Part shown: piece after piece, positions 1 to 10,204 of the stretch
How positions within the stretch are numbered: position 1 is the stretch's first letter
How the letters are laid out: every line of letters begins with the position of its first letter
Assembly (NCBI GenBank): GCA_029237815.1
Contig: JAQZBP010000010.1
Span: 1-45,748, forward strand
Length of the DNA: 45,748 bases
Source of the DNA: Moraxellaceae bacterium
GTDB lineage: Bacteria > Pseudomonadota > Gammaproteobacteria > Pseudomonadales > Moraxellaceae
Direction: 5' to 3'
The notes under the pieces: model-generated
Databases searched by the model: none
Seen by the model: only the letters and a program-made list of their open reading frames with translations
What the model was told of the DNA's origin: nothing
Program-made: the position numbers and the translations under genes

Positions 1-622
1 CGAGCACACCGTTCCGGCCCTGAATGACGCGCTGAACTACGTCAACAAGCTGGCCTCGAACAAGAACAAGGTGCTGTTCGTGGGCACCAAGCGTGCCGCC
101 GCCCCCATTATCCGCGAACAGGCCGCACGCTGTGGCATGCCCTTCGTCGACCATCGCTGGCTGGGCGGCATGCTCACCAACTGGAAGACCATCCGCATGT
201 CCATCAAGCGCCTGAAGGATCTGGAAGCCCAGATCCAGGATGGCACGTTCGCCAAGCTGACCAAGCGCGAAGCGCTGGAACGCACCCGTGAAATGGAAAA
301 GCTGGAAAAGTCCCTCGGCGGTATCAAGGATATGGGCGGCCTGCCCGACGCCATCTTCGTGGTCGACGTCGACCACGAGTCGATTGCCATCACTGAAGCC
401 AACAAGCTGGGCATTCCCGTGATCGGCATCGTCGACACCAACTCCAACCCGGCAGGCGTGGACTACGTTATCCCGGGTAACGACGACGCCATCCGTGCCG
501 TGCAGCTGTACGTGCGCGCCATGGCCGACGCCGTGCTGGAAGGTCGTGAGTACTCTGCCTCCCATGGTGGTCGCGAGACCGACGGCTTTGTGGAAGTGGC
601 AGAAGGTGCCTCTGCCGAGTAA
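1..622 (+). CDS. rpsB: 30S ribosomal protein S2, 5' truncated by window edge
   Basis: Small-subunit ribosomal protein S2. The reading frame is open from the first full codon at position 2 (Glu-His-Thr-Val-Pro) through the stop at 620-622, giving 206 visible residues; the N-terminus lies outside the window. Recognised by the S2 signatures [11 protein letters not shown], the [15 protein letters not shown] block and the [13 protein letters not shown]...[17 protein letters not shown](S)NP segment near the C-terminal half. The internal ATG at 71 falls inside a conserved motif and is not a real start. It precedes tsf, the universal bacterial arrangement, with a perfect hairpin between the two genes that could tune the S2:EF-Ts ratio. 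The rpsB promoter and leader are not visible. Confidence 0.97.
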   Translation, partial: EHTVPALNDALNYVNKLASNKNKVLFVGTKRAAAPIIREQAARCGMPFVDHRWLGGMLTNWKTIRMSIKRLKDLEAQIQDGTFAKLTKREALERTREMEKLEKSLGGIKDMGGLPDAIFVVDVDHESIAITEANKLGIPVIGIVDTNSNPAGVDYVIPGNDDAIRAVQLYVRAMADAVLEGREYSASHGGRETDGFVEVAEGASAE

Positions 623-642
623 TACGGCGCGGCACTATCTGA

Positions 643-671
643 CAATAAAGGGGGCATGGCCCCCTTTATTG
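643..671 (+). terminator. Perfect hairpin between rpsB and tsf
   Basis: A 12-base-pair perfect stem (CAATAAAGGGGG pairing with CCCCCTTTATTG) with a 5-base loop, starting about 20 bases after the rpsB stop. The 3' arm holds only a short T-rich stretch, so it is more likely a partial terminator/attenuator or an RNA processing site than a full stop before tsf. Confidence 0.7.
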
Positions 672-747
672 CTCCTGCAACTCGCTGAACCCAATCAATT
701 TTCCCGCCGCGGGCCTGTCGCCCCGGCTTGCTAGAGAGGATGACACC

Positions 748-1623
748 ATGGCAGAAATCACCGCCAGCCTCGTGAAGGAACTGCGCGACCGCACCGGCCT
801 CGGCATGATGGAGTGCAAGAAGGCGCTCACTGAAGCCAATGGCGATATCGAAACCGCCATCGACAACCTGCGCAAGTCGGGGCAGGCCAAGGCCGCCAAG
901 AAGGCTGGCAACATCGCGGCCGAAGGCGCCATCATCGTTGCCCAGTCTGGCGGTACTGCCATCATTCTGGAAGTGAACAGTCAGACCGACTTCGTTGCCC
1001 GCGACACTAACTTCAGCGCCTTCGCCAACAAGGTCGCCCAGATCGCTCTGGCTGCCCGCGAGACCGATGTCGCCAAGATCGCCGGCCTCGCCTATGACGG
1101 CCAGACCGTGGAAGAAGCCCGTATTGCCCTGGTCCAGAAGATTGGCGAGAACATCCAGGTCCGCCGTGCCCAGCTGATCGAGGGTGCCCTGCTGGCCTCC
1201 TATATCCATGGCCTCAAAATCGGTGTCGTGGTCGCCCTGGAAGGCGGCAACGACGAGCTGGCCCGCGACGTCGCCATGCACATCGCCGCCGCCAAGCCCG
1301 AAGCCGTCGCCCCGGAAGACGTGGATCCCGCCCTGGTCGCCAAGGAGCGCGAAATCGCCGCCGCCAAGGCCGCCGAGTCCGGCAAGCCTGCCAACATCGT
1401 CGAGAAGATGGTGGAAGGTTCGGTCAAGAAGTACTTGGCCGAGGTTTCCCTGGTAGAGCAGGCCTTCGTGAAGGATCCGGACACCAAGGTCGGCCAGCTG
1501 CTGTCCAAGAACGGAGCCAAGGTGACCCGCTTCGTCCGCCTGGAAGTCGGCGAGGGCATCGAAAAGAAGGAAGTCGACTTCGCCGCCGAAGTCGCCGAAG
1601 CGGCTGCCGCAGCCGCCAAGTAA
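748..1623 (+). CDS. tsf: Translation elongation factor Ts
   Basis: EF-Ts, the guanine nucleotide exchange factor that releases GDP from EF-Tu in the cytoplasm. The 291 residues are close to the usual length (E. coli 283). The N-terminal UBA-like domain has [13 protein letters not shown] at 15-27, and the core has the EF-Tu-contacting TDFVA motif at 80-84. The ATG at 748 follows an AGAGAGGA ribosome-binding sequence. It lies 125 bases behind rpsB and is closed by a rho-independent terminator, so rpsB-tsf forms a unit separate from pyrH. Confidence 0.97.
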   Translation: MAEITASLVKELRDRTGLGMMECKKALTEANGDIETAIDNLRKSGQAKAAKKAGNIAAEGAIIVAQSGGTAIILEVNSQTDFVARDTNFSAFANKVAQIALAARETDVAKIAGLAYDGQTVEEARIALVQKIGENIQVRRAQLIEGALLASYIHGLKIGVVVALEGGNDELARDVAMHIAAAKPEAVAPEDVDPALVAKEREIAAAKAAESGKPANIVEKMVEGSVKKYLAEVSLVEQAFVKDPDTKVGQLLSKNGAKVTRFVRLEVGEGIEKKEVDFAAEVAEAAAAAAK

Positions 1624-1640
1624 GTCCTGGTGCTTCCTGG

Positions 1641-1668
1641 AAAAGGCCCCTTTTTGGGGCCTTTTTAA
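1641..1668 (+). terminator. Rho-independent terminator of rpsB-tsf
   Basis: The stem AAAAGGCCCC / GGGGCCTTTT with a five-T loop is followed by T-rich sequence, 17 bases after the tsf stop. This is a canonical intrinsic terminator. Confidence 0.88.
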
Positions 1669-1751
1669 TGGGAAAATCTTCCATTCATCCTGTAAGATTC
1701 CCGCACTTTCCGGGCCGGACACCAGCCGGCCACCTACTGCCCGAGGACGCC

Positions 1752-2483
1752 ATGGCTGACCGCAACCCCGCGCACAAACGCATCCTGCTCAAACTCTCCG
1801 GCGAAGCCCTGGCGGGCGAGGTCGAGTTCGGCATCGATCCTAAGGTCCTGTCCCGCATCGCCCTGGAAATCGGGCAACTGGTGGGAATAGGTGTCCAGAT
1901 CGGGATCGTGGTCGGTGGCGGCAATCTCTTCCGCGGCGCCGCCCTGCAGGCCGCGGGCCTCGACCGGGTCGCCGGCGACCACATGGGCATGCTGGCCACC
2001 GTGATGAACGGCATCGCCATGCGCGACGCCCTTGAGCGCAACAACATCAAGACCCGCCTCATGAGCGCCATTCCCATGAGCGGCGTAGTCGATCACTACG
2101 ACCGCCGCGCGGCCGTGCGCCACCTTCAGGGCGGCGACGTGCTCATTTTTGTCGCGGGTACCGGCAATCCCTTCTTCACCACGGATACCGCGGCCTGCCT
2201 GCGCGGTATCGAAATCAATGCCGATCTCGTGATCAAGGCCACCAAGGTGGATGGTGTCTACAGCGCCGATCCCGTCAAGAATCCGGAAGCGGTCAAGTAC
2301 GATTACCTCACCTTCGACGAGGTCCTGGACAAGAAGCTCGGCGTGATGGACCTGACCGCCATCTGCCTGTGCCGTGACCACGACATGCCGCTGACCGTTT
2401 TCAACATGAACAAGGCCGGCGCCCTGCTCAACCTGATGGTGGGCGAGAGCGAAGGCACCCTGATTGGCACCAAACCGCGCTGA
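1752..2483 (+). CDS. pyrH: UMP kinase
   Basis: Uridylate kinase phosphorylates UMP to UDP with ATP in cytoplasmic pyrimidine nucleotide synthesis; the bacterial enzyme belongs to the amino acid kinase family and is a hexamer. The 243 residues match the family length (E. coli 241). KLSGEAL at 14-20 and VGGGNLFRG at 54-62 are the nucleotide-binding signatures, and [13 protein letters not shown] lies in the UMP-binding region. The open frame extends upstream to 1668, but the ATG at 1752 has a GAGGA sequence just ahead and gives the normal N-terminus ([20 protein letters not shown]). The upstream extension would overlap the tsf terminator. It heads the pyrH-frr-uppS-cdsA run. Confidence 0.96.
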   Translation: MADRNPAHKRILLKLSGEALAGEVEFGIDPKVLSRIALEIGQLVGIGVQIGIVVGGGNLFRGAALQAAGLDRVAGDHMGMLATVMNGIAMRDALERNNIKTRLMSAIPMSGVVDHYDRRAAVRHLQGGDVLIFVAGTGNPFFTTDTAACLRGIEINADLVIKATKVDGVYSADPVKNPEAVKYDYLTFDEVLDKKLGVMDLTAICLCRDHDMPLTVFNMNKAGALLNLMVGESEGTLIGTKPR

Positions 2484-2507
2484 CAGGCCGGTCGCAAGGA
2501 GAAGACC

Positions 2508-3062
2508 ATGATCAACGATCTCAAGAAAGACGGCGAAGTCCGTATGAAGAAGAGTGTCGAATCACTTGAGGGGGCGTTCTCGAAGGTACGTACCGGCCGT
2601 GCCCATCCAGCCATCCTCAAGGACATCATGGTGCCCTACTACGGCGCCGACACGCCGCTGACGCAGGTTGCCAATGTGGGCGTGGAAGATGCCCGCACGC
2701 TCATCATCCAGCCGTACGAGCGCACCCTGCTGGCTGCGATCGACAAGGCTATCCGCATGTCGGACCTTGGTCTCAATCCCATCACTGCCGACGTCATTCG
2801 CGTGCCGCTCCCGGCACTGACGGAGGAAACCCGTCGCGATATGCAGAAGGTCGCGCGCGCCGAGGCGGAAAATGCCCGCGTCGCCATCCGCAATATCCGC
2901 CGCGACATCATGGCCGACCTCAAGGACCTCCTGAAGGAAAAGGAAATTTCCGAAGACGAGGAGCGCAAGGGTACCGAGGACGTGCAGAAGCTGACGGACA
3001 AGTACGTGGCCGAGGTGGACAGGATGCTGGCCGCCAAGGAACAGGAACTGATGCAGGTCTGA
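2508..3062 (+). CDS. frr: Ribosome recycling factor
   Basis: With EF-G, RRF splits the post-termination ribosome so that it can be reused. The 184 residues equal the family norm (E. coli 185). The N-terminus ([12 protein letters not shown]) and the C-terminal coiled region ([37 protein letters not shown]) are typical. A strong AAGGAGAAG sequence precedes the ATG. It lies 24 bases after pyrH and 4 bases before uppS, so co-transcription is likely. Confidence 0.97.
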   Translation: MINDLKKDGEVRMKKSVESLEGAFSKVRTGRAHPAILKDIMVPYYGADTPLTQVANVGVEDARTLIIQPYERTLLAAIDKAIRMSDLGLNPITADVIRVPLPALTEETRRDMQKVARAEAENARVAIRNIRRDIMADLKDLLKEKEISEDEERKGTEDVQKLTDKYVAEVDRMLAAKEQELMQV

Positions 3063-3066
3063 TGCA

Positions 3067-3843
3067 ATGACAGCCCCTGCTGCGAGCAGTGCGCCCGATA
3101 TCGGCTCGGTTGCCGGTATATTGCCGCGCCATGTCGCGATCATCATGGACGGCAACAATCGCTGGGCCAAGAGGCGTGGTTTGCCGGGCCCGGAGGGTCA
3201 CCGCGCCGGTGAGGTGGCGGTTCGGCAGATTGTCGAATATGCGGCGCGGGTCGGTGTCGAGGTCCTGACCGTGTTCGCATTTTCCAGCGAGAACTGGCGG
3301 CGCCCGGAGCAGGAGGTTGCCGCCCTCATGAGCCTCTTTCTGGAGGCGCTCACCAAGAAGGTGGCCGAGCTCCACCAGAATGGTATCCGTGTCCGCTTCA
3401 TTGGCGACCTTTCCCGCTTCTCCCCCGAACTACAGGCCGGCATGCTCGAGGCCGAGGCGATGACCCGCAACAATGTCCGCATGACGCTGGTGATTGCCGT
3501 GAACTACGGTGGGCAGTGGGATATGGCCAATGCTGCACAGATGCTTGCCCGGGAGGTGGCGGAGGGGCGTCTTACCCCGGCCGAGATCACGCCCGAGCGC
3601 ATGGGGTACTTCGTGCAGATGGCGGATCTTCCGCCGGTGGACCTGTTGATACGGACTGGCGGCGAAATGCGCATCTCCAACTTCCTGCTCTGGCAAACCG
3701 CCTATGCCGAGTTCTATTTCACCGACGCCCTATGGCCTGATTTCGATGCGCATGAGCTGGATGAAGCCCTCGCCGACTATGCGAGTCGTCAGCGCCGCTT
3801 TGGTCGCACCTCAGAGCAGGTCGAGGCCGCAGGTTTCGCCTGA
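3067..3843 (+). CDS. uppS: Di-trans,poly-cis-undecaprenyl-diphosphate synthase
   Basis: A cis-prenyltransferase that adds eight isopentenyl units to farnesyl diphosphate to make undecaprenyl diphosphate, the lipid carrier for peptidoglycan and O-antigen. The catalytic signature MDGNNRWAKRRG is at 27-38 (Asp28), SSENW lies in the substrate pocket, and RTGGEMRISNFLLWQ at 196-210 is the diphosphate-binding arginine motif. The length of 258 is normal. It lies 4 bases behind frr and is followed by cdsA and dxr, which links it with UppP (34564-35391) in the undecaprenyl cycle. Confidence 0.96.
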   Translation: MTAPAASSAPDIGSVAGILPRHVAIIMDGNNRWAKRRGLPGPEGHRAGEVAVRQIVEYAARVGVEVLTVFAFSSENWRRPEQEVAALMSLFLEALTKKVAELHQNGIRVRFIGDLSRFSPELQAGMLEAEAMTRNNVRMTLVIAVNYGGQWDMANAAQMLAREVAEGRLTPAEITPERMGYFVQMADLPPVDLLIRTGGEMRISNFLLWQTAYAEFYFTDALWPDFDAHELDEALADYASRQRRFGRTSEQVEAAGFA

Positions 3844-3873
3844 GTCTTGCTGCATCCAACAAGGATGATCTTC

Positions 3874-4701
3874 TTGAAGCCCGAACTCCGCCAACGAATT
3901 GTCACTGCCCTCGTATTGCTGCCTATCGTCATCTGGTGTGTGTTTTTCGCGCCAGGCACATGGGCTTTCCAAGTGTTTGCCGCGGCGATTGTTGCAGTCG
4001 CCGCCTGGGAGTGGGCGGGAATGTCGGCATTCGGGCATCCATCCCTGCGGGGCGCCTATGCCTTGGGAGTGGTGGTGGTTCTCGCCGCCCTGGCGCTTCG
4101 GCCTGATCTGGCCAGGCAAGTACAAACCCCGGTGTTGGCGGTTGCTGTCCTGTTCTGGCTGGTGGCGCACCGGCTGGTCAGGTCCTATCCGTCGGGCGCT
4201 GACGGCTGGGGTAACCCGTTGGTTCTGTCTGTCCTTGGCTGGGTGCTTCTGGTGCCGGCCTGGCTGGGGCTGGTGATTCTCCATGCCCAGTCAGCAGCAT
4301 GGCTGATGTATCTGTTTGTGCTCGTCTGGGGTGCAGATACGGGAGCCTATTTCGCGGGTCGGAAATTTGGCAAGACCAAGCTCGCGCCGCATGTGAGTCC
4401 CGGCAAGACATGGGAGGGCTTCTTTGGCGGCCTGGTGTTGACACTGTCCGTGGCGGTGGCGGTGGGTTTTTACCGTGATCTGTCCGGGCAGCGTTTCATG
4501 GCGTTTTTCGGATTGTCGCTGCTGACGGTGCTGGCGTCGGTGCTGGGCGACCTGTTCGAGTCCATGGTCAAGCGACGTGCCGGCATCAAGGATTCCGGCA
4601 CAATCTTCCCAGGCCATGGTGGCTCGCTTGATCGCATCGACAGCCTGACCGCTGCCGCCCCTATTTTTGCGCTTGGCTGGGTGCTGGCCGGTGGCTTCTG
4701 A
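3874..4701 (+). CDS. cdsA: Phosphatidate cytidylyltransferase (CDP-diglyceride synthase)
   Basis: An inner-membrane enzyme that converts phosphatidic acid and CTP to CDP-diacylglycerol, the branch-point precursor of phospholipids. Many hydrophobic segments precede the CDS signature near the C-terminus: [13 protein letters not shown] followed by [10 protein letters not shown]. The start is uncertain. A TTG at 3874 lies 8 bases after AAGGA (3861-3865) and gives [16 protein letters not shown], which fits the family's short N-terminus. The ATG at 3865 overlaps that ribosome-binding sequence, and a TTG at 3847 is also in frame. The protein is about 275 residues. Its stop lies 5 bases ahead of dxr. 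Confidence 0.93.
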   Translation: MKPELRQRIVTALVLLPIVIWCVFFAPGTWAFQVFAAAIVAVAAWEWAGMSAFGHPSLRGAYALGVVVVLAALALRPDLARQVQTPVLAVAVLFWLVAHRLVRSYPSGADGWGNPLVLSVLGWVLLVPAWLGLVILHAQSAAWLMYLFVLVWGADTGAYFAGRKFGKTKLAPHVSPGKTWEGFFGGLVLTLSVAVAVGFYRDLSGQRFMAFFGLSLLTVLASVLGDLFESMVKRRAGIKDSGTIFPGHGGSLDRIDSLTAAAPIFALGWVLAGGF

Positions 4702-4705
4702 CGCC

Positions 4706-5887
4706 ATGTCACGCCCACTGCGGCTGACTTTGCTCGGCGCGACCGGCTCGATCGGCCAGAGCACGCTGGATGTCGTGGCCCGCCATCCCGAGCGGTATGA
4801 GGTGTTTGCATTAACGGCCTTCCAGCGAGTCGATGCACTTGCCGATCTATGCCGCCGTTTTCAACCTGCCTATGCCGTAGTGGCGAGCGAAGTCGACGGC
4901 ACGCGCCTGCGTTCCCTCCTGGAGGGCTCCCGCACAACGGTGCTGCACGGTACCGAGGCTCTCGTGGCCGTCGCCGCCGACGCAGAAGTGGATGTGGTGA
5001 TGGCGGCCATTGTCGGCGCCGCAGGCTTGCTTCCAACGTTGGCGGCAGTGAACGCGGGCAAGCGCGTGCTGCTCGCGAACAAGGAGGCCCTGGTAATGTC
5101 CGGGGGCCTGTTCATGGATGCGCTAGCCCGCAGCAATGCCACGCTCCTGCCTATCGACTCGGAGCACAATGCGATATTCCAGTGCCTGCCGGGCGGGTAC
5201 CGCTGTGGTGAAGCCGCGGTCGGAGTTGAGCAGTTGCTGCTGACTGCCTCGGGCGGCCCCTTCCGCTCCTGGACCCTGGAGTCCATGCGCTCAGCCACGC
5301 CGGCGCAGGCAGTGAAGCATCCCAAATGGATCATGGGGCGCAAGATTTCAGTGGATTCGGCGTCCCTGATGAACAAAGGCCTGGAGCTGATTGAGGCTTG
5401 TTGGCTGTTTGGCCTCGGTCCGGACAGGATCCGGGTGGTGATCCATCCGGAGAGCATTGTTCACTCCCTTGTGCAGTATGAGGATGGTTCGACGCTGGCG
5501 CAGCTGGGCAACCCGGACATGCGTACTCCGATCGCCCTTGGCCTGGCCTGGCCTGATCGAATTGCGGCCGGGGTAGGGACCCTGGACCTGGTCGCGGCAG
5601 GTGCGCTGCACTTCGAGGCGCCCGATGAAGTACGGTTCCCCTGCCTGAGGCTCGCGCGCGAGGCGTTCCGGCAGGGCGGCTGTGCCCCGGCCATGCTGAA
5701 TGCTGCCAACGAAATCGCCGTTGCAGCCTTTCTGGATGAGAAGCTCGCATTTACCGATATTCCGCAGGTGATTGAGCGGACACTTACAGAATTGCCAATG
5801 ATGGCTGCCGAGGGCCTCCCCACAATTCTTGAGGCTGACCGAATCGCCCGTGAGCATGCCACCCGGCTGCTGGCGACTCTGCACTGA
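4706..5887 (+). CDS. dxr: 1-deoxy-D-xylulose 5-phosphate reductoisomerase
   Basis: The committed step of the non-mevalonate (MEP) isoprenoid pathway: DXP is rearranged and reduced with NADPH to 2-C-methyl-D-erythritol 4-phosphate. The 393 residues match the family (E. coli 398). The NADPH-binding [10 protein letters not shown] is at 11-20, followed by LLANKEALV, the metal/substrate segment [12 protein letters not shown], and [13 protein letters not shown]. The ATG at 4706 was chosen over an in-frame upstream start that would overlap cdsA. Its products feed UppS, encoded two genes upstream. The position between cdsA and rseP follows the Pseudomonas-type order. Confidence 0.97.
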   Translation: MSRPLRLTLLGATGSIGQSTLDVVARHPERYEVFALTAFQRVDALADLCRRFQPAYAVVASEVDGTRLRSLLEGSRTTVLHGTEALVAVAADAEVDVVMAAIVGAAGLLPTLAAVNAGKRVLLANKEALVMSGGLFMDALARSNATLLPIDSEHNAIFQCLPGGYRCGEAAVGVEQLLLTASGGPFRSWTLESMRSATPAQAVKHPKWIMGRKISVDSASLMNKGLELIEACWLFGLGPDRIRVVIHPESIVHSLVQYEDGSTLAQLGNPDMRTPIALGLAWPDRIAAGVGTLDLVAAGALHFEAPDEVRFPCLRLAREAFRQGGCAPAMLNAANEIAVAAFLDEKLAFTDIPQVIERTLTELPMMAAEGLPTILEADRIAREHATRLLATLH

Positions 5888-5896
5888 GGGTCCTCA

Positions 5897-7255
5897 ATGA
5901 GCGTGTTTTACATGGTGCTGGCGGCTTTGATCGTGTTGGGGCCGTTGATCGCTATTCATGAGTTTGGGCATTTCTGGGTTGCCCGCCGTGTCGGGGTAAA
6001 GGTGCTGACCTTCTCCATCGGCTTTGGACCCGCCCTCCTCAAGTGGAAGGACCGCAGGGGTACCCAGTACCAACTGGCAGCGATTCCCCTGGGTGGCTTC
6101 GTCCGCATGGCGGATGAACGGGAGGGAGAGGTGGCGCCAGAGGACCTGCCGCGCTCCTTCAACCGTCAGCCAGTATGGGCTCGCATGGCAATCGTTGCTG
6201 CCGGTCCGCTTATCAATCTTGTTTTCGCCGTGTTCCTTTACTGGATCATCTTCATGCAGGGCACCGAGACCCTGCGCCCCATCATTGGCCGGGTGCTACC
6301 TCAGACCCCCGCGGCGGTAGCCGGCATCGAGGAGGGCGATGAGATTCTGGCGATTGATGGCAAGCCCGTTGCCGACTGGGAATCCATCAACTACGCCCTG
6401 ATCGACAGGATGGGCGAATCCGGAGAGCTCAGCATCCGCCTGCTCCCTGCCGGCGGCGGAGAAGCCCGCGAGCTTTCACTGACCCTCAATAATTTTCTCA
6501 GTGGGCGCGAGATAGATCCGTTTCGTGAAGTTGGCTTCAAACCGTATCAGCCGCCTATCGATCCTGTGATCGGAGAGGTTCTCAAGGAGGGTGCGGGCGC
6601 GCGGCAGGGCCTTAAGGAAGGCGACAGGATCGTCAGTGTCGATGGCAGGCCCGTCAAAAGCTGGCAGGATTTTGTCGAGGCGGTGAGGGCTCAGCCGGAG
6701 CAGCTGCTGGAGGTGCAGGTCCAGCGTGGCGCGCAGGTGGTCGCTCTCCGGCTCATTCCTTCTGGTGAAAAGGATGACCAGGGCATCGTCCGGGGCAAGC
6801 TGGGGATAGGGGTCAGGGAGCAGTCGATCGAATATCCTGCCGCATACCGCCAGAGCGTCGAGCATGGGCCCGTCGAGTCGCTCGGAATGGCTGTCCAGAA
6901 GACCGGCACCCTGATCGTCTTCACCCTCGAGTCCATGGCCAAAATGGTGCAGGGACTGATCAGTGTGAATAACTTGAGCGGGCCTATCACGATTGCTAAA
7001 GTGGCGGGCCAAACGGCAGCCATGGGCTGGATGGCTCTGCTGGGTTTCATGGCGTTGTTGAGCGTCAGTCTAGGGGTGCTCAACCTGCTGCCAATTCCCG
7101 TCCTGGACGGAGGTCATCTTGTCTATCACGCCATTGAGGGCGTTATGGGCAAGCCCTTGTCCGAGCGCGTGCAGATGTTGGGCCTGCGTGTCGGGATATT
7201 CATGTTGATGAGTCTCATGCTCCTGGCAATATTTAATGATCTGAGCCGCCTGTGA
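5897..7255 (+). CDS. rseP: RIP metalloprotease RseP (site-2 protease)
   Basis: An inner-membrane zinc protease that cleaves anti-sigma factor RseA within the membrane to release sigma E, and clears signal peptide remnants. The zinc motif HEFGH is at 21-25 in the first membrane segment, and the third zinc ligand region LDGGH is at about 403-407. Two PDZ-like domains lie in between, with repeated GIEEGDEILAIDGKPV- and GLKEGDRIVSVDGRPV-type sequences. The 452 residues are close to E. coli RseP (450). It lies 9 bases after dxr and 19 before bamA, linking envelope stress signalling with outer membrane assembly. Confidence 0.97.
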   Translation: MSVFYMVLAALIVLGPLIAIHEFGHFWVARRVGVKVLTFSIGFGPALLKWKDRRGTQYQLAAIPLGGFVRMADEREGEVAPEDLPRSFNRQPVWARMAIVAAGPLINLVFAVFLYWIIFMQGTETLRPIIGRVLPQTPAAVAGIEEGDEILAIDGKPVADWESINYALIDRMGESGELSIRLLPAGGGEARELSLTLNNFLSGREIDPFREVGFKPYQPPIDPVIGEVLKEGAGARQGLKEGDRIVSVDGRPVKSWQDFVEAVRAQPEQLLEVQVQRGAQVVALRLIPSGEKDDQGIVRGKLGIGVREQSIEYPAAYRQSVEHGPVESLGMAVQKTGTLIVFTLESMAKMVQGLISVNNLSGPITIAKVAGQTAAMGWMALLGFMALLSVSLGVLNLLPIPVLDGGHLVYHAIEGVMGKPLSERVQMLGLRVGIFMLMSLMLLAIFNDLSRL

Positions 7256-7274
7256 GCGCGGAGTATCCCCTTTG

Positions 7275-9611
7275 ATGAGTTTTTTTCGACGCTTGCCGCA
7301 TCTGGTTTGCGTGGCAGCGGTTTTTATTGCGTCCTTGGCGCATGCCGATGACGGCAGCTTTGTCGTACGGGATATCCGTCTGGAGGGGTTGGCCAGACTG
7401 TCTGCTGCAAGTGTCTATGGCAGCCTGCCCATCAATGCGGGTGACACGGTGGATGCGCAACGCATTGCCGATGCCGTCAAAACGCTGTTCAAGACGGGGA
7501 ACTTCGAAGACGTCCAGGTTGGCCGCGATGGCGATGTGCTGGTATTGCAGCTCACCGAGCGCCCCACGATCGTCAGTATCGACATTACCGGGAACAAATC
7601 GCTGGAAAAGGACAATCTCCTCAAGGGCCTGAAGTCCGCAGGGCTGGCCGAAGGAGAGGTGTTTCAGCGCGCCACGCTGGACCACGTCAAGAGCGAGCTC
7701 GAGCGGCAGTATATTTCGCAGGGCCGCTATGCGGCGCGGATTGACGTTGAAGCCACCCCGAAGCCGCGTAACCGTGTAGGACTGAGCATCAAGATCAAGG
7801 AAGGCCCTGCCTCGAAAATCCGTCGGATTGGATTTGTCGGCAACAAGGTTTTCGATGACGAGAGCCTGCGGGACGTGTTCCAGCTCAAGGCGTCGCACTT
7901 CACTTCATTCTTCAAGGGAGACGACAAGTATTCTCGCGAGAAGCTGTCCGGCGATCTGGAGCGGCTGCAGTCCTGGTACAAGGACAGGGGCTATGTGAAT
8001 TTCACCGTCAACTCGACGCAAGTGAAGCTTTCACCCGACAAAAAGGATGTGTCCGTCGACGTCAGCCTGAGCGAAGGTGACCAGTTCCGTATCGGCGAGG
8101 TGAAGCTGGCGGGGGAGTTGCCGGTTCCAGAAGATGTGCTGAAGCGGCTGGTGCTGGTGCGGAAAGGTGACATCTTCTCCCAGACCAACCTGACCCAGAC
8201 CAGCAAACTGATAACGCGCCGCCTCGGCAATGATGGCTATATTTTTGCCGAGGTCAACGCGATTCCGGAGCTGCATTCCGACACTCGGGTTGCTGACGTC
8301 ACCTTCTTCGTCAATCCCATTCGCCAGGCGTATGTCCGGCGCATCAATTTCTCGGGAAATCAGAAAACGGATGACAATGTGTTGCGTCGCGAGATGCGGC
8401 AGTACGAGGGGGCGCTCGCCTCCAGCGAGAAGATCGATCTCTCTAAGCTGCGCCTGCAGCGCCTGGGATTCTTCGAAGACGTGGCGGTGGATACGGCGCG
8501 GGTTCCGGGGGCATCTGACCAGGTTGACCTGAATGTCGCCGTCAAGGAGCAGCCATCTGGCTCCATTAGCGCCAGTATCGGCTATTCGCAGGGCGCTGGC
8601 GTGATCTTCAGCGCCAGTGTGAGCCAGACCAATTTCCTCGGGACCGGGAACCGGTTCTCGCTGGGGCTGAGTCGCTCGGAGGTGGTGGACTCCTACAACT
8701 TGTCGTTCGTGGATCCCTATTTCACCCTGAACGAGGTCAGTCGCGGCTACAACTTCTACTACAAGGCCACCAAGCTCGACGCGCTCAACGTCAGCACCTA
8801 CACCACCGACTCGCAGGGCGCCAATATCAGCTTCGGCTACCCGATTGATGAAACGGAGCGGCTCAGCTTTGCGCTGGGAGTTGATGAGACCTCCATCACC
8901 CTCGGGGCGGGGGGGCTTGCATCCCAGTATGTTTCCAACTTTGTCACGGCCCAGGGCAGTGACTACCTGACCTATACCGGTAGTCTGGCCTGGAATCGCA
9001 ATACCTTGAACCGTGGCGTGTTTGCCGATCGTGGCGCGTCACAGTCGCTCAGTCTGGATTTCGCATGGCCGGGAAGTGACCTGACGTACTACCGGGTCAA
9101 TTACAACAACCAGCTCTATATTCCCATCAGCGGTCCCTGGGTCGGGCGCCTGCATGGCAGCCTGGGCTATGGTGACGGGTATGGGGATTCGGACCTGCTG
9201 CCTTTCTACAAGAACTACTTTGCCGGCGGCTTTGGCTCGGTCCGAGGCTATCGTGACAACCGCATGGGGCCCCGGAGCTGTGCCATCGCCTTCTGTCCAA
9301 ATGATCCGGATCCCGAAGTCGTCGGCGGGAACGTGCTGATAGAGGGCGGTGCCGAGCTGATTGTCCCGACCCCCTTCGCGGCCAACAATCGACAGGTTCG
9401 CACGGTTCTCTTTCTGGATGCGGGAAATGTCTTCGACACCAACATTTCTGGGTATTATCCGGAGATGGGTGACTTGCGCTATACCGCCGGTATCAGCCTG
9501 TCCTGGCTGACGGCGATCGGACCATTGAGCTTCAGTCTCGCCCGTCCGCTGAACAAGCAGCCTGGCGATGAGACCCGAGTATTCCAGTTCACCATCGGTC
9601 AGGGCTTCTGA
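7275..9611 (+). CDS. bamA: Outer membrane protein assembly factor BamA
   Basis: The Omp85-family core of the BAM complex, which inserts beta-barrel proteins into the outer membrane. The 778 residues carry a signal peptide ending AHA (22-24) and then five POTRA-type repeats: FVVRDIRLEGL, RPTIVSIDITGN, ASKIRRIGFVGNKVF, FRIGEVKLAGEL and AYVRRINFSGN. A 16-strand barrel follows, with the conserved loop-6 motif SVRGYRDNRMGPR and a terminal aromatic (FTIGQGF). The ATG at 7275 was chosen; a TTG three bases earlier is in frame. It precedes skp, the periplasmic chaperone for the same clients. Confidence 0.97.
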   Translation: MSFFRRLPHLVCVAAVFIASLAHADDGSFVVRDIRLEGLARLSAASVYGSLPINAGDTVDAQRIADAVKTLFKTGNFEDVQVGRDGDVLVLQLTERPTIVSIDITGNKSLEKDNLLKGLKSAGLAEGEVFQRATLDHVKSELERQYISQGRYAARIDVEATPKPRNRVGLSIKIKEGPASKIRRIGFVGNKVFDDESLRDVFQLKASHFTSFFKGDDKYSREKLSGDLERLQSWYKDRGYVNFTVNSTQVKLSPDKKDVSVDVSLSEGDQFRIGEVKLAGELPVPEDVLKRLVLVRKGDIFSQTNLTQTSKLITRRLGNDGYIFAEVNAIPELHSDTRVADVTFFVNPIRQAYVRRINFSGNQKTDDNVLRREMRQYEGALASSEKIDLSKLRLQRLGFFEDVAVDTARVPGASDQVDLNVAVKEQPSGSISASIGYSQGAGVIFSASVSQTNFLGTGNRFSLGLSRSEVVDSYNLSFVDPYFTLNEVSRGYNFYYKATKLDALNVSTYTTDSQGANISFGYPIDETERLSFALGVDETSITLGAGGLASQYVSNFVTAQGSDYLTYTGSLAWNRNTLNRGVFADRGASQSLSLDFAWPGSDLTYYRVNYNNQLYIPISGPWVGRLHGSLGYGDGYGDSDLLPFYKNYFAGGFGSVRGYRDNRMGPRSCAIAFCPNDPDPEVVGGNVLIEGGAELIVPTPFAANNRQVRTVLFLDAGNVFDTNISGYYPEMGDLRYTAGISLSWLTAIGPLSFSLARPLNKQPGDETRVFQFTIGQGF

Positions 9612-9688
9612 CTTTAAGAAATGACAATAAGCAGGGATGAAATGCCCTTTCACAAACGGCCGAGAGGCCACCAGTAGAGGAAAGATGC

Positions 9689-10204
9689 ATGCGTTACTCC
9701 ATCATGGTTGCCGGTCTCGTGGCCGGGCTGCTGGCAACGCCGGTGCTGGCGGAAATGAAGATCGCTGTGGCGGATAGCCAGATGGCGCTGATGGCTAGCG
9801 ACGCAGCCAAGAAAGCTGTCGAGAAGCTGCAGGGTGAGCTCAAGGTGCAGCGTGACCGCATGAGTCAGCTCAAGAACGAAATCGAGGGCCTGGATGCCAA
9901 GGCCAAGAAAGACGGCGCGGTGATGAGCGCCAAGGACAAGCAGGACCTGCAAAAGCAGGCGGAAGGCAAAATCCAGGAATACAACAACCTGGGGCAGACC
10001 ATTCAGCGCCGCACGCAGGAAGTCCAGAATGAGCTCCTGCAGCGCATGCTTCCGAAGATGGAGGCCGCGATTGAAGAGCTTCAGAAGACCAACAAGTTCG
10101 ACATCATTATTGAGCGCAAGAGCGCGATCTTTGCTGATCCGTCCGTGGACATCACCAAGAAGATCACTGAAAAGCTCAATGCGGCGACTGCCGCTGGCAA
10201 GTGA
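9689..10204 (+). CDS. skp: Periplasmic chaperone Skp/OmpH
   Basis: A trimeric periplasmic chaperone that holds unfolded outer membrane proteins on their way to BamA. The 171 residues begin with a signal peptide (cleavage after VLA, residue 21). Then comes MKIAVADSQMAL, typical of the OmpH family, and a long charged helical arm (about 45-125) rich in Lys, Gln and Glu that would form the coiled-coil tentacles. The C-terminal DIIIERKSAIFADPSVDITKKI is family-like. The stop overlaps the GTG start of lpxD. Confidence 0.94.
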   Translation: MRYSIMVAGLVAGLLATPVLAEMKIAVADSQMALMASDAAKKAVEKLQGELKVQRDRMSQLKNEIEGLDAKAKKDGAVMSAKDKQDLQKQAEGKIQEYNNLGQTIQRRTQEVQNELLQRMLPKMEAAIEELQKTNKFDIIIERKSAIFADPSVDITKKITEKLNAATAAGK

